Below are positions 51,611 to 61,642 of a stretch of DNA of 64,000 bases, one piece after another. The position numbers and the translations under genes are program-made. The notes beneath the pieces were generated by a model. It made no database searches, was not told the DNA's origin, and worked only from the letters and a program-made list of their open reading frames with translations. Source of the DNA: Trachipleistophora hominis (lineage: Eukaryota > Microsporidia > Pleistophoridae); contig JH994045.1 in the NCBI GenBank assembly GCA_000316135.1, positions 28,477 to 92,476 on the forward strand, written 5' to 3'. Within the stretch, counting starts at the first letter, position 1, and every line of letters begins with the position of its first letter.

Positions 51611-53089
51611 ATGTGCGTGCTTTGGTTTGCGATTTTATTGTCGTTAAACGCTACTCTAAACGAACAAGAATTTGAGAGTGAACAATTTGCCGGTGGTGTA
51701 ACGCACACGAAAGAGTTTAAAGAACAAGATGAAGAAATTGCCGGTGCTGTAACGCTCATGAAAGAGTTTAAAGAACAAGATGAGGAGATTGCCGGTGCTG
51801 TAACGCTCATGAAAGAGTTTAAAGAACAAGATGAGGAAATTGCCGGTGTTGTAACGCACATAAAAGAGTTTAAAGAAGAGGATGAGGAGATTGCCGGTGC
51901 TGTAGCGCACATAAAAGAGCTTAAAGAAGAAGATGAGGAGAGTGATAGGTATATGTGTGCACAGGCACTCATGGAATTAGACTGGAAATACGTGTTTGAT
52001 AATGACCTGTTGGACGATTTTGACAACAAACCATTGATTAACCTATTACAGTGCAGTTATACGTCCTACACAATGATGAAAAACGTTTTCATAGGCTATT
52101 GCAACGAGTTGCAAGGGAACAGGAAGGCGTTCACGAAGATGTTAGATTGCCTAGAGCAGGACACACAAGACGTTCTCGTTAGAAGGTTTAATCAGCAGTT
52201 GCAGGGACCGGCATCGGGGCGGTACCGGGTATTTTTGAATGATAGGGAAAGTACCAAAAGGAGAAGAGAATGGTTTAGTGATGACAATCCACGAGGAAAG
52301 ACACGTAAAGTGACGGAACGTATAGTAACGGGCAAAATTATCAGCGCTTTAGCACGGGAGGAGACGGCAATACGTGAGAAGACGTATGAACTAGTGCAGA
52401 AGAACCTGCTAATTGCGTTGATGCCGGTCTTTATGAATGAGGAGTTAACATGGACGGATGTAACCATGGAAATGCTGTTCTTGCGAATTGAACGATTGGT
52501 AAAATTACCGCTTGCCTGGGATGAGCTGAACAAAATTATGTGTACTACGGTGAGTGCAGTGCTTAATTCCCATTTTCTCAAGAATGCGCTCTTCGGGTTG
52601 AACGCAAGCAATAACTTTCTAGAGCCTGGCAGTGTACTCAGCCGTTTTCACTTTCAAGTCCCCAAGATGAACAGCACGAACCGCATGCCATCACGCTCAT
52701 CGTCCACACTGCAAACGAGAACGGTAGAAGAGCCTGACGAACAAATGATGGAAATTGAACCATCCTTTGTAAAGAAGACTATGTTTTATACGAGCCATAA
52801 TGTTTCCTACCACAGCTCTGAGCAGGACGATAATGTAGCATTGCTGAAAAAAGAGTGTGAGCTGAAGCACAGCCTAACGAAATTAAATTTGCTTGAATGC
52901 CTGATGGACCGTTGGCACGTAGTTCAGACGAAGACAATTGACGAATTTAAGGAACAAATAGGCATGCCATCAAGTAATAAGCCGAGCCATGAACATCATG
53001 AACGTGAAAACAAGCCTAAAGAAGAAACGAAAGAGTCGGACGAGTACAACCAAGCAATTGATGCTTTAGCATCATTACTTAATGATTAA
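51611..53089 (+). CDS. secreted protein with 17-residue acidic repeats, 492 aa
   Basis: No family recognised. Signal peptide MCVLWFAILLSLNATLN, then five nearly identical 17-residue repeats at residues 27-110 built on KEFKEQDEEIAGAVTLM, strongly acidic and probably helical or coiled coil. A globular helical region follows (about 115-345) with a basic cluster ESTKRRREWF near residue 213. The last part (about 345-492) is polar and Ser/Glu/Lys-rich. The repeats are almost identical at DNA level too, so copy number probably varies between strains. The TATA element at -27 puts it with the secreted gene class. Long minus-strand frames in the repeat are shadows. Confidence 0.75.
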   Translation: MCVLWFAILLSLNATLNEQEFESEQFAGGVTHTKEFKEQDEEIAGAVTLMKEFKEQDEEIAGAVTLMKEFKEQDEEIAGVVTHIKEFKEEDEEIAGAVAHIKELKEEDEESDRYMCAQALMELDWKYVFDNDLLDDFDNKPLINLLQCSYTSYTMMKNVFIGYCNELQGNRKAFTKMLDCLEQDTQDVLVRRFNQQLQGPASGRYRVFLNDRESTKRRREWFSDDNPRGKTRKVTERIVTGKIISALAREETAIREKTYELVQKNLLIALMPVFMNEELTWTDVTMEMLFLRIERLVKLPLAWDELNKIMCTTVSAVLNSHFLKNALFGLNASNNFLEPGSVLSRFHFQVPKMNSTNRMPSRSSSTLQTRTVEEPDEQMMEIEPSFVKKTMFYTSHNVSYHSSEQDDNVALLKKECELKHSLTKLNLLECLMDRWHVVQTKTIDEFKEQIGMPSSNKPSHEHHERENKPKEETKESDEYNQAIDALASLLND

Positions 53090-53456
53090 ATTGGGTTATC
53101 ATTAAAGATTTTTACATTTCTTATGAAAAGAAAGTCTTTTTAATTATAATATCATCGTTTATTCTTAATTCAAACGCTTTTTGATCGATGCTCTAAATCT
53201 TTTCTAATACGCACGTAGCGTGCAATGTATTAATAGTTCATTAATCTAACTAAGCCGTAATGGCACGTATTGTAATATTTTATGATATATTTCTTAGGAT
53301 TAGTGTAATTATAGATGATGTTTATGTTGCACACTCATCAATCGTTGATAAAACAATAATTGGTGAATATTATTAAATATAACGTACATTGCCTATGATA
53401 CACGTCGTACTATATCGTTCTTTTATTAAAAAGTTTTTATTTAATAATTATCTTTT

Positions 53457-53507
53457 GCAAGACTTATCTGTCATAAGGAGTCTTTCCTTAATTAATACAT
53501 AACATTT
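53457..53507 (+). repeat. dispersed AAGACTTRTC repeat copy
   Basis: CAAGACTTATCTGTCATAAGG, GAGTCTTTCC and TTAATTAATACATAACAT; compare 23621-23668. Confidence 0.65.
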
Positions 53508-53674
53508 AATATTACTTACATACCATTATAATTCTGTTTTTCTTGCCAATGAAGGATACAATTAATGTTATAATTGCTTAATGTTATATATTAATTAAAG
53601 ATTGACTACTTATAATAACAAGTCGTACAATAGACAAGGAATAATCATTGATTGCAAGGTAAAGAACGTATAAA

Positions 53675-53796
53675 TGTACATAAGCAGAGATAAATGAACA
53701 ACCTTAATCAGTACTACGTGATAAAAAAGGATAACTGCACATAAGCAGAGATAAATGAACAATTTTAATCGGCATTACGTGATAAAAAAGGATTAC
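53675..53796 (+). repeat. tandem duplication, 60-bp unit
   Basis: Two copies of a unit with ACATAAGCAGAGATAAATGA and TTACGTGATAAAAAAGGAT, downstream of the SRP-receptor-like gene. Confidence 0.8.
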
Positions 53797-53958
53797 AAAT
53801 ATTGAAATGCTTTGCATGTTGACCATGAAAAGTATATTTTGGGTAACTGAGCATATACGACTAGAGAAGACGTTCGTCGGCTGGAGAGTAGATAGAAATG
53901 CACATGTCTTTTTAACTAAATAAACGAAGTACGTGCCATTACACACTCTAAACAAATT

Positions 53959-54459
53959 TTACACTCTTGCACTGATGATACTCTTTATCTTCGATAAATC
54001 ATCGTTCAAATAAAAAACATTTCCTCGTTTTACAAAATATTTTTTGTCCTTATCTGTTACTAAGTCAGCAAGGCTTTTACCTTCCTTACCTAAAGAAACA
54101 TAAATAACATTCTTTCCTGGTAGCACCGTCTCTATCTCATCCCGAAATACGAACACTATAAGATCATAGCCGTTGCGCAGTTTTACCCCCTTTTTGATCC
54201 GCTGGTCTGTCAATTCATACTCAGGGGTAACGACCGTGTAATCACATAAGCTTGGCACGGTCGGAAACGTTCTGTTCATAAGTTGATTTGTAAGAACTGT
54301 TTTTCCGACACCTTTTGTACCGGTTATAAGAATTCTTTTACGTTTCTTGCATCGTATTAACAGTGCTAGGGCGATCAAAAGGCCCAGAATTAGCGTTGCT
54401 ACGATCAAAAGCATCGGAAGGGCAGTGAAAATAAAAAAGTAAAAACGGGAAGTACGCAT
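53959..54459 (-). CDS. SRP receptor beta-like membrane GTPase, 166 aa
   Basis: SRP receptor beta anchors the SRP receptor in the ER membrane. A single N-terminal transmembrane segment (about residues 8-36) is followed by a basic stop CKKRKR and a P-loop GTKGVGKT at residues 47-54, with the strand ILIT before it, as in SR-beta. A Thr-Phe-Pro-Thr switch-I-like segment follows. The usual G3 (DxPG) and G4 (NKxD) motifs cannot be found, and the length is well below the 240-270 of other eukaryotes. So this is a reduced SR-beta or another membrane-tethered P-loop protein; topology and P-loop context favour SR-beta. A CCC lies about 28 nt before the ATG. The gene is tail-to-tail with the 492-aa secreted gene. 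Confidence 0.6.
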   Translation of the reverse strand: MRTSRFYFFIFTALPMLLIVATLILGLLIALALLIRCKKRKRILITGTKGVGKTVLTNQLMNRTFPTVPSLCDYTVVTPEYELTDQRIKKGVKLRNGYDLIVFVFRDEIETVLPGKNVIYVSLGKEGKSLADLVTDKDKKYFVKRGNVFYLNDDLSKIKSIISARV

Positions 54460-56484
54460 TTACTGTAATACTCAAGTGATGATGCGGGTACGCCTGTGAC
54501 CAAGTTTTTAACGTTGAACTGTATGTAAATGTAGGGATGTACAGTTTTTAATCTAAGTTGATCCTATAATATCTCGTAGTAACTACGTCTCACCATGAGG
54601 TAATGCAAGACAAGGACTGCCATTAACAGCTGTAAAATAAACATGTCTCACCATATATAAAACATAATGCTTATTCATTGTGGGCTGTACGTCTCAAGAA
54701 TTAAATACGTGTCAATGTTCCTTCTTAGAAATGACCAGTCAGTACTAAATAGACTATCATCATAACGTACTTTTAACAAATAATTATTGATGATCAAATA
54801 TACGGAAAGGCTAACAGACATGGTCAATCTCAAAGGATAAGAAAAATATTTGTGCTGTGAAACGATAAAGACACAAATTAAAGCTTTTTTAAAAAAACCT
54901 GATAATGATTAACAAATTAATTATTTAAAAAAAATGCACTGAATGTAAATTTTTTATTGTGTAATATCGTATATGGTACGTCAATATAGATGAATAGCAC
55001 TGAGCTGGTGTTTTTCATAAAAACGTTTCTTCAGTTTCTGCGTTTTAAATACATTGCAATATTCTGTGACTTAAGATGTTATGATGATTAAGAACAAATT
55101 CAATAAATTTTTAACAAGGAAATACCGGTTAAACAATAAAATAAAAATTATATAATGAGAAACGTATTACTTGGTCAGTGATGCTCTAAGATAATAAGTA
55201 TTTACTCGTAGCGTGTAAAGAATTTGATAATGGTCATACAGTTATTAGTAATTGGTAAAAAACAAAATTTTTACGATGGAATATACATTTTAAGGTAATG
55301 GTTACACTTACCATTTAAATTTTTTCAGGTTGCATTTTTAATCCAGCAAGTTAAGCTAAAATGTTCTAAGACAACGATTTATGATATTTCATTCAAATAA
55401 AGGTGAGAATTAAACTGTTTGGATGTAAATAGTGTTTAACAGAGAATGAAAAAAAATGATAATATTGTTAGATGAGAAAGAACTGTTTATGTATAAAGAG
55501 AGCAAAATACGAGCAGTAAGATAGCTGATAAATATCTAAATAAGTGATCTGCTAGCTTAATTTACTATATTAATAACACATATGAATCGTAGATGTACCG
55601 TTACCTATTCGGGTATCGATCATAACTATTAACAAATAAAAGATATTTTTATATGAGCTTAACACACTAAGATAATAAATTATATGTTAGATTTGAAATG
55701 TTTTATTTAGTATAAAACTACCGTGCTGTACTCGTAAATAGCATTGTAACTGATATTTGTTCTATCAGTTATATATATAAACATTAGGTGTATGCGTTTG
55801 TAAAATATTAACAGCTCTTAAAAACTAACATTTTACCTATAAAGTAGCTGCGCTATTCCGTTTATGAAACGGAAGATAGAATTGATCTAAGTACGTTTAT
55901 ATATTCGTTAATTATCCTAAAATTTTATCTTGTTTATTCATTCATTCCATGTTGATCAATATTTTTTGACACGGGTTAGAAAATTAATTTTCCGTCGGTG
56001 ATAACCATTAGTCCAAACATCGATTGTAAATTACTGCTGAGTGTGTTTCAGAAGATGAAATTTCGTAAAAAGATTCGACTTATCAATATTACGTAAAGAT
56101 GAAATAATATTTTTTTATTTTTTTCTAGAACTGACCAATCATCTTGCAAGTTGTCTTTTTGATAATATGATGATGATAAGACGACTAATAATACAATAAA
56201 CAAAGATCACATTGTTCATTAACTACACGTTCTATTCAAATTCTATCAAAAATAAAATTTCTATTAAGTTAACACTCGTGCATTCTATTCAATTCTAGGT
56301 TTGTAATTAAAAATAAAACAAAGTTATATTTATTAAATGATCTTCACGATCGATTGGTCGTTCACTTCATTCGTAAAAAATTATTTATGGCAGTTTTCCT
56401 CAACTATGGTCAACATAAAAGGAAACTTGGTCACAACGGGAATCTGCTATAAACATGAATATCAGTTTAAGATATCACTGAATA
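54460..56484. other. intergenic, no gene
   Basis: 2 kb of AT-rich DNA; from 55847 occupied by a 330-bp element. No gene or RNA recognised. Confidence 0.5.
55847..56180 (+). repeat. 330-bp dispersed element, most complete copy
   Basis: From GCTGCGCTATTCCGTTTATG through GGGTTAGAAAATTAATTTTC and AACATCGATTGTAAATTACT to GAACTGACCAATCATC and AAGTTGTC. No open reading frame of note, no clear terminal inverted repeats. Confidence 0.75.
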
Positions 56485-56491
56485 TATAAAT
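56485..56491 (+). promoter_or_regulatory. TATA element of the 268-aa secreted gene
   Basis: TATAAAT, first base 27 nt before the ATG at 56512. Confidence 0.7.
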
Positions 56492-56511
56492 AGTAGTAAT
56501 AAATTGAGGGG

Positions 56512-57318
56512 ATGCTATTTCTTGGTGCAATTTTACATTGCGTACTTTGCGTCATGGCGTCGAATAGGGATGCTGATCAAAGTTTAAAAGAGCCGCTCAT
56601 AAAATCGGATAAAGATGGTAATAAAAGCAACACCGAAATTGTAAAAGTAGACATGCATCATGCTAAAGGGGAAAATCAGGGTGCTAAACCACATTGGTCA
56701 AAAACTCTCAAGCGAGAACCTGCTCGAAAACATTTTTCGGTAACGCCAGTTGCCGATCCATCAGGATTAAAGACGAATAAGCAGCAGGATACGACTAGCC
56801 AAGACGTAGTTGATGGATCGTCAAGTACACCGCGCACAACAGATGCTGAAAACCAGGAACAATCATCATCTACGGCACCTTCCGCCAACCCCGATACCTT
56901 CGATTCTCCGACAAATGAAAAAGAAGCACCTGTGACTAGTACCAACGATGACAGCAATTCCGATAATCCACAGTATAAACACCGTAATAGCAGTGATGAA
57001 GGGTCCAACGCTGGTTGTTTTGGTTGTTTCGGACGTATTTTTACCTCAAAGTCATCAAAAAAAGGACCAGGAAAAATATCGAATGGGTATGTTCCAGTAG
57101 ATAGAGAAGAACAAAAACTGAACAACCAACGAGATTCAGAATCTACTGTTAATAAGGAAACCTCTACTTCAAGATCGCCTGAGGAACCGCATGAATTGCA
57201 ACCATCAACATCACAATCATTATCCCCAACGTCTTCCGAAAATACGGATTTTGTGGATGTAAACCTGGCAAAAAAGCCATTAATTGAATCAAAATCGAAG
57301 GAAGGAGAAAAAAAATAA
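56512..57318 (+). CDS. secreted disordered protein, Ser/Asp/Lys-rich, 268 aa
   Basis: No family recognised. Start MLFLGAILHCVLCVMA is a signal peptide. Nearly all the rest is low-complexity polar sequence (Ser, Thr, Asp, Glu, Asn, Lys, Gln), expected to be disordered. Two features stand out: GCFGCFGRIF at residues 168-177, a Cys-Phe pair that could be lipid-modified or membrane-contacting, followed by a basic SSKKGPGK; and similar phrases near both ends, KEPLIKSDKDGNK and KKPLIESKSKEGEKK, suggesting an internal duplication or a short binding motif. The TATA element is 27 nt before the ATG and a GGGG run is beside it. A long antisense frame over residues 55-205 is a shadow. Confidence 0.75.
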   Translation: MLFLGAILHCVLCVMASNRDADQSLKEPLIKSDKDGNKSNTEIVKVDMHHAKGENQGAKPHWSKTLKREPARKHFSVTPVADPSGLKTNKQQDTTSQDVVDGSSSTPRTTDAENQEQSSSTAPSANPDTFDSPTNEKEAPVTSTNDDSNSDNPQYKHRNSSDEGSNAGCFGCFGRIFTSKSSKKGPGKISNGYVPVDREEQKLNNQRDSESTVNKETSTSRSPEEPHELQPSTSQSLSPTSSENTDFVDVNLAKKPLIESKSKEGEKK

Positions 57319-57524
57319 AAGTATCGTCGTTGAAAGTTTTATGTTCTGTTGGTGTAAGTGAATTGTACTGACAATTAATTTTACACTTTATTCTGATGAA
57401 CTAAAATAGTTTAACACAGAATAATAACATCTTGTTAAAGAAACAAGTTTTTCATGTATAGACATCATTACTAAAGTATAATTGAACAGATTCATGTTTT
57501 AAATCAAAGAACATTGCATACCTG

Positions 57525-57920
57525 TTCATGAACCAAATGCTGGTGGCCATGGCCAGTCCCAGAAGAGTGTGGTTGGTTGGGTGATATATATGAAAGAGAC
57601 AATTAAACTAATTTTTAGTTAAAACATTGCATATCTAAGCTACAGAAATGCTTCGGTTTTATACCAAAATTTTTGCTGCCAAAATAACACTGCACATTGC
57701 ATTGTTCTTAATAGACGGTACTCCTGAAAGAAGGCTCTCACGCAGGTTATAATTTACGTGTTAAGGTCACTCCTGTAGTTGCATCATACTTTTCTATTGT
57801 TGTGAGGGTGCGTACTAATTTCCTTCATGAACTACAGGCTAGTGGTCATGGTCGGACCTAGCGGACCAGAAGAGCGCGTTTGATTAAGTAATGTTTAAGA
57901 AGAAGATCAGTAAACAGACT
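57525..57920 (-). repeat. two direct ~100-bp repeats with a linking segment also found at 4340-4450
   Basis: Copies at about 57528-57622 and 57828-57920 in reverse orientation (ATGGCCAGTCCCAG; ATGGTCGGACCTAGCGGACC). Between them 57744-57810, with CGTGTTAAGGTCACTCC and TTGTTGTGAGGGTGCG, matches the inverted sequence at about 4363-4425, so the full repeat unit is longer than 100 bp. Confidence 0.7.
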
Positions 57921-58442
57921 TTTAACCATAAAATTTAATAGATAGTGAAGCACTTTATAACTTTTCAAAACCAAAATAAATCAACGCTACATGGAAACAA
58001 AGATAAATAGCTTAGATTAGTCAAAAAGAAGTAAAAAATACTTTGCATCTGTTTCGTTGAAGCTAACATTTATCGCCGAATCAAATTTGTTTATCATAAT
58101 TTTCCTGTGGTAAATTACATTTTTTAGAGATTTTTTTATAAATTACCACATTGTCTTATGATATATTACATTTTTTTGGGACGGCCTTAGTAATCCACCA
58201 TATTCTCTTGCATTACATCATATATCACGAAAAAACTGTTGTGAATACTCCTATCCACTAAACACCACCAGTTCATTGGCTTCACTGTTATAGTGTAATT
58301 AAGCCATAAATAAATAGCCAACACATTCAACGGTGTATTTTACTCTACTCATTGGATTGACTTAGATCACAGATTTAGACACGTTAAATTGTTACATCCA
58401 CAGGAACAATCGGAATTATAATAATATTGCCTTTTATTATTT

Positions 58443-58760
58443 ACTAGCCGCGCTATTCCATTTATAAAATGAAAATATAAACTAGTAGGTCCATGGTAGA
58501 AGTTATTCTCCTTTATTCATTTTATGTTGACCATTTACCAGTTGTTCGCGTTTCTCATCAGGATTAGAAAATTAATTTTCAGTCGATGTTAACGATTAAT
58601 CTAAACATCGATCGTAAATGACCGCTAAATGAGAATAGAAACTTAGAAATCAAATAACAATACATAACTTATCAATAGCAACGAAAATATAAAATAATAT
58701 TTTTATCCTTGTCTCAAACTAACAATCAACTTACAATTGTTTTATTGATGTTGATATTAA
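58443..58760 (+). repeat. 330-bp dispersed element copy
   Basis: Starts ACTAGCCGCGCTATTCCATT, has GGATTAGAAAATTAATTTTC and AAACATCGATCGTAAATGAC; the end (ACTAACAATCAACTTACAATTG) is diverged. Confidence 0.7.
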
Positions 58761-60551
58761 GCCCCTGTGATAAACAAGCCGCCGATTTAATTACAAGGTT
58801 ATTTTTAAATGGGAATTTTCGAGTTAACTATAACATTCAATGTCACGGACGCACCTGTATATGGTAGAAGAAGCACATATTAGTATGTTTTAAAGGGTAT
58901 TTGCTAGTTTTTTCATAAATTACGTGCCTCTTATGGTCAATACTTGCTAACATTAGAGTGTTTAATGTGATTAGAGACCACATAACATATTTTACAAAAA
59001 ATTACCATATAAGGAACACCACTGAATAGAAACACGCTTCAAACATTAACGTGAGATGCACATTGATCATATAATTACTGATATGTATTATTTGCACACG
59101 ATGGGATTAATCACAAAATTGTGAAGGAACCAACATTTAAATACTTTGACCGTGACAGTAGTGTTATTGTGTAGAAATGAACCATCAATGGTCTTGAAAG
59201 ATGTTATTTATAGTATTTTACGCAAAATAGAAATCCCTGCAAGTTACATTTGAAATATGAAGAATATTTCTCGTTATGAAGGTTTGTTGTTTTATTTCAC
59301 ACTGTGCCATAAGCTAAAAGGTATAAGAAGCTGTAAATAATATACGAAGATGTGGTTTTTATTCAAACTCATGCCATTTCACATGTTAATAAAATGTTCT
59401 ATTCAACAGGGGATGTGAAGAGGGATTGACTTAGTATTTAGTGTATAAAGTAATGCAAACAAACAAAACATTCCGTATGATTGCTCAGTTATTTTTCTAT
59501 GACCTAACATTTCATCGATCCTTACGATCAGATTACTTAGGATGTTATCAATCAGAGATTTTATACACCAAAAATAATATTCGATGGTAAATCGTATATC
59601 GGCCTCTGTATTGATATTTTATTACAATTTTGGTCTCGTATTATGTATTTTGATTACCGAGTAGTGACAGCTGTGATTTGTATTTGCATGGCGAAGATAC
59701 GTTGGCTAGTGTATACGATATTGTACACAAAACAAGAACAAATAACATTTTTGATTATAAAGTGCAAATTGAGCTGCCATAGCGTCTTTTTCATACAAAG
59801 TTTAAATAGTATTGAAGATGTTTTGAGTATAATATGATCCTTTTACTAACAATACAAGAAGAATTAAAATAGATGAAACACTTCGCGTAACTTGAAAATC
59901 TATTTAGTCCTTCTGAATAAGAGAACAGTTATGAATAATTTAAAAACGTTTGTAAATGAATGTCAGAAATGATCGTCAGGATAAGCTTATCAAAATATTT
60001 AGATAAAGTATGAAAAATGATGTTGGATAGACGATCATGGCAAAACATAACGAAACCAAATACCCGAATCTTAATCATAAAAATAGAATGATATATAGGG
60101 GTTTTCTGCCAATACTGATATAGCTTGCATTATTACCGTATCTGTTAGCAATGATAACAAAATAGAGCATAATTTATAGTGTTAGTGAATGTAACGAGTA
60201 TAATAAGTACTAGTTTAGATAAAAATTATATGTTGAGTATAGCATAGGTTGTTGATGCCATATATTTTATTTAGTATCTTGTCAAATCTTGGTCTAAATT
60301 AACGTAAATACATAGTAACACTCTAAATCCTTTGTTGTTACGTGAAAAATCAAGAAAATGCACTGATTGAGAAAAACCTTGGCCACACCGATTAATCACT
60401 TTTGTGACTGAAATCAAAGGGAAATCTTAACCCAAAATAACTAAATGTTTCAAAGAAATATGTCCCTGCTTTACATGCGACCAATTTTTATACTCACAGC
60501 ATTGATTACCAGAGGATAAAATCATTCAAAGAGCATTCTATTAATTTTGTT

Positions 60552-60975
60552 CAGAACTAGCCGTGCTATATATCATTTAGAAAAGAAGGCTTAACTTGTG
60601 TGTGAGTAATAAGATCTTTTTATCTTTATTCATCCTTTTTACATTTGTTATTTCAACGTAGTTTAAATTTCTCAGTGGACGTTAAAGGATTAATTTTTAG
60701 CCATTGTAATTTCTCGAAATATCAACCATAGATGTAGGAAAATATAAAAATTAAAGATAACTAAAGAATATATTAAAAACACACTCCAATTCAAGTTTTC
60801 ATTTCATAAAGGAGTAGTTTAGCTAGTCGATCATAAACGTTCATTGAGTAAATCTTGGCACATGTGAATTGAATTATGACAAAAATTTTGCTTCTTTACA
60901 AATTGTACGTAATAAAATTTTCAACTTTTCGCGAACTGACCAATCACATTGTGAGTTGCCTTTTTATTAGCATTG
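60552..60975 (+). repeat. 330-bp dispersed element copy, diverged
   Basis: Starts GAACTAGCCGTGCTATATATC, has GTTAAAGGATTAATTTTTAG and ends GAACTGACCAATCACATTGT with GAGTTGCC; extra DNA near 60780-60900 makes it longer. Confidence 0.6.
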
Positions 60976-61606
60976 ACAATGATCTAACACGATTTATTTG
61001 TATTACTGCATTATTTCCCTATACAACGTGATAAAAAATTTTATTATATTTACCGTAAATGTAATCCGTAATTAGATGGTCCTTTTCCAGAAAAGACCAA
61101 ATTTTTGGTAAATGTGCTATGCACCATGATTAACTGACAAAAGGTAGTATTACTATCTATACTTATATAAAAGTGTTAATTATGCACAAATATTTGTATT
61201 TAAATGCTGAGTCAGTAGTTTAAATATATGATTTTGAATATATTGATAAACATTTATATTAAAGTATGCATTCAGAATATTATGTCCACTCAGAAAAACA
61301 ACGAAGTATTCAAAAACGTGTCTCACCAACCTCTAAATTAAGTATTCTTATCCTTCAAAACTATCACATCTAAAATTGTATGATGAAACTACAAGTTTAT
61401 ACGGTAAGACCATTGTTCCTCGTAACCATATCTAAATAACGTATTTAGTTCTATCATTTCATAATGTTGTTGGAAATTTACGTATATTTTTTAAAGATCG
61501 TTCTGCTTTAAACGATGTGAAAATATTATAAAATTTTTTTCAAATTTAGAAATCGGGTAAAATTGGGAAAAAATAAAAAATTGCACACATATGGAATAAT
61601 TTGACG

Positions 61607-61614
61607 TATAAAAG
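61607..61614 (+). promoter_or_regulatory. TATA element of the 246-aa secreted gene
   Basis: TATAAAAG, first base 36 nt before the ATG at 61643; the only clear exception to the 25-29 nt spacing. Confidence 0.55.
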
Positions 61615-61642
61615 CAAAAGAGCATGAGATATTTTTTATAAC

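Larger units (their letters stand above)
53090..53958. other. intergenic between convergent genes
   Basis: Contains dispersed and tandem repeats listed separately. The minus-strand frame 53704-53955 starts at TTG, has no promoter and is not supported. Confidence 0.5.
57319..61606. other. 4.3-kb repeat-rich intergenic region
   Basis: No convincing gene. Contains two ~100-bp repeats (57525-57920), two 330-bp element copies (58443-58760, 60552-60975) and AT-rich DNA. The frame 59643-59837 lacks a promoter. Confidence 0.5.

Noticed and set aside
51583..52029. Minus-strand Ser-rich ORF with repeats
   Set aside because: Antisense of the 17-residue repeat of the 492-aa secreted protein.
53704..53955. 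83-codon minus-strand ORF just after the SRP-receptor-like gene
   Set aside because: TTG start, no promoter, overlaps a tandem repeat.
59643..59837. 64-codon ORF with a hydrophobic start
   Set aside because: Only an ATTTTA-like stretch at -27, no clear signal peptide cleavage site, random-looking remainder.
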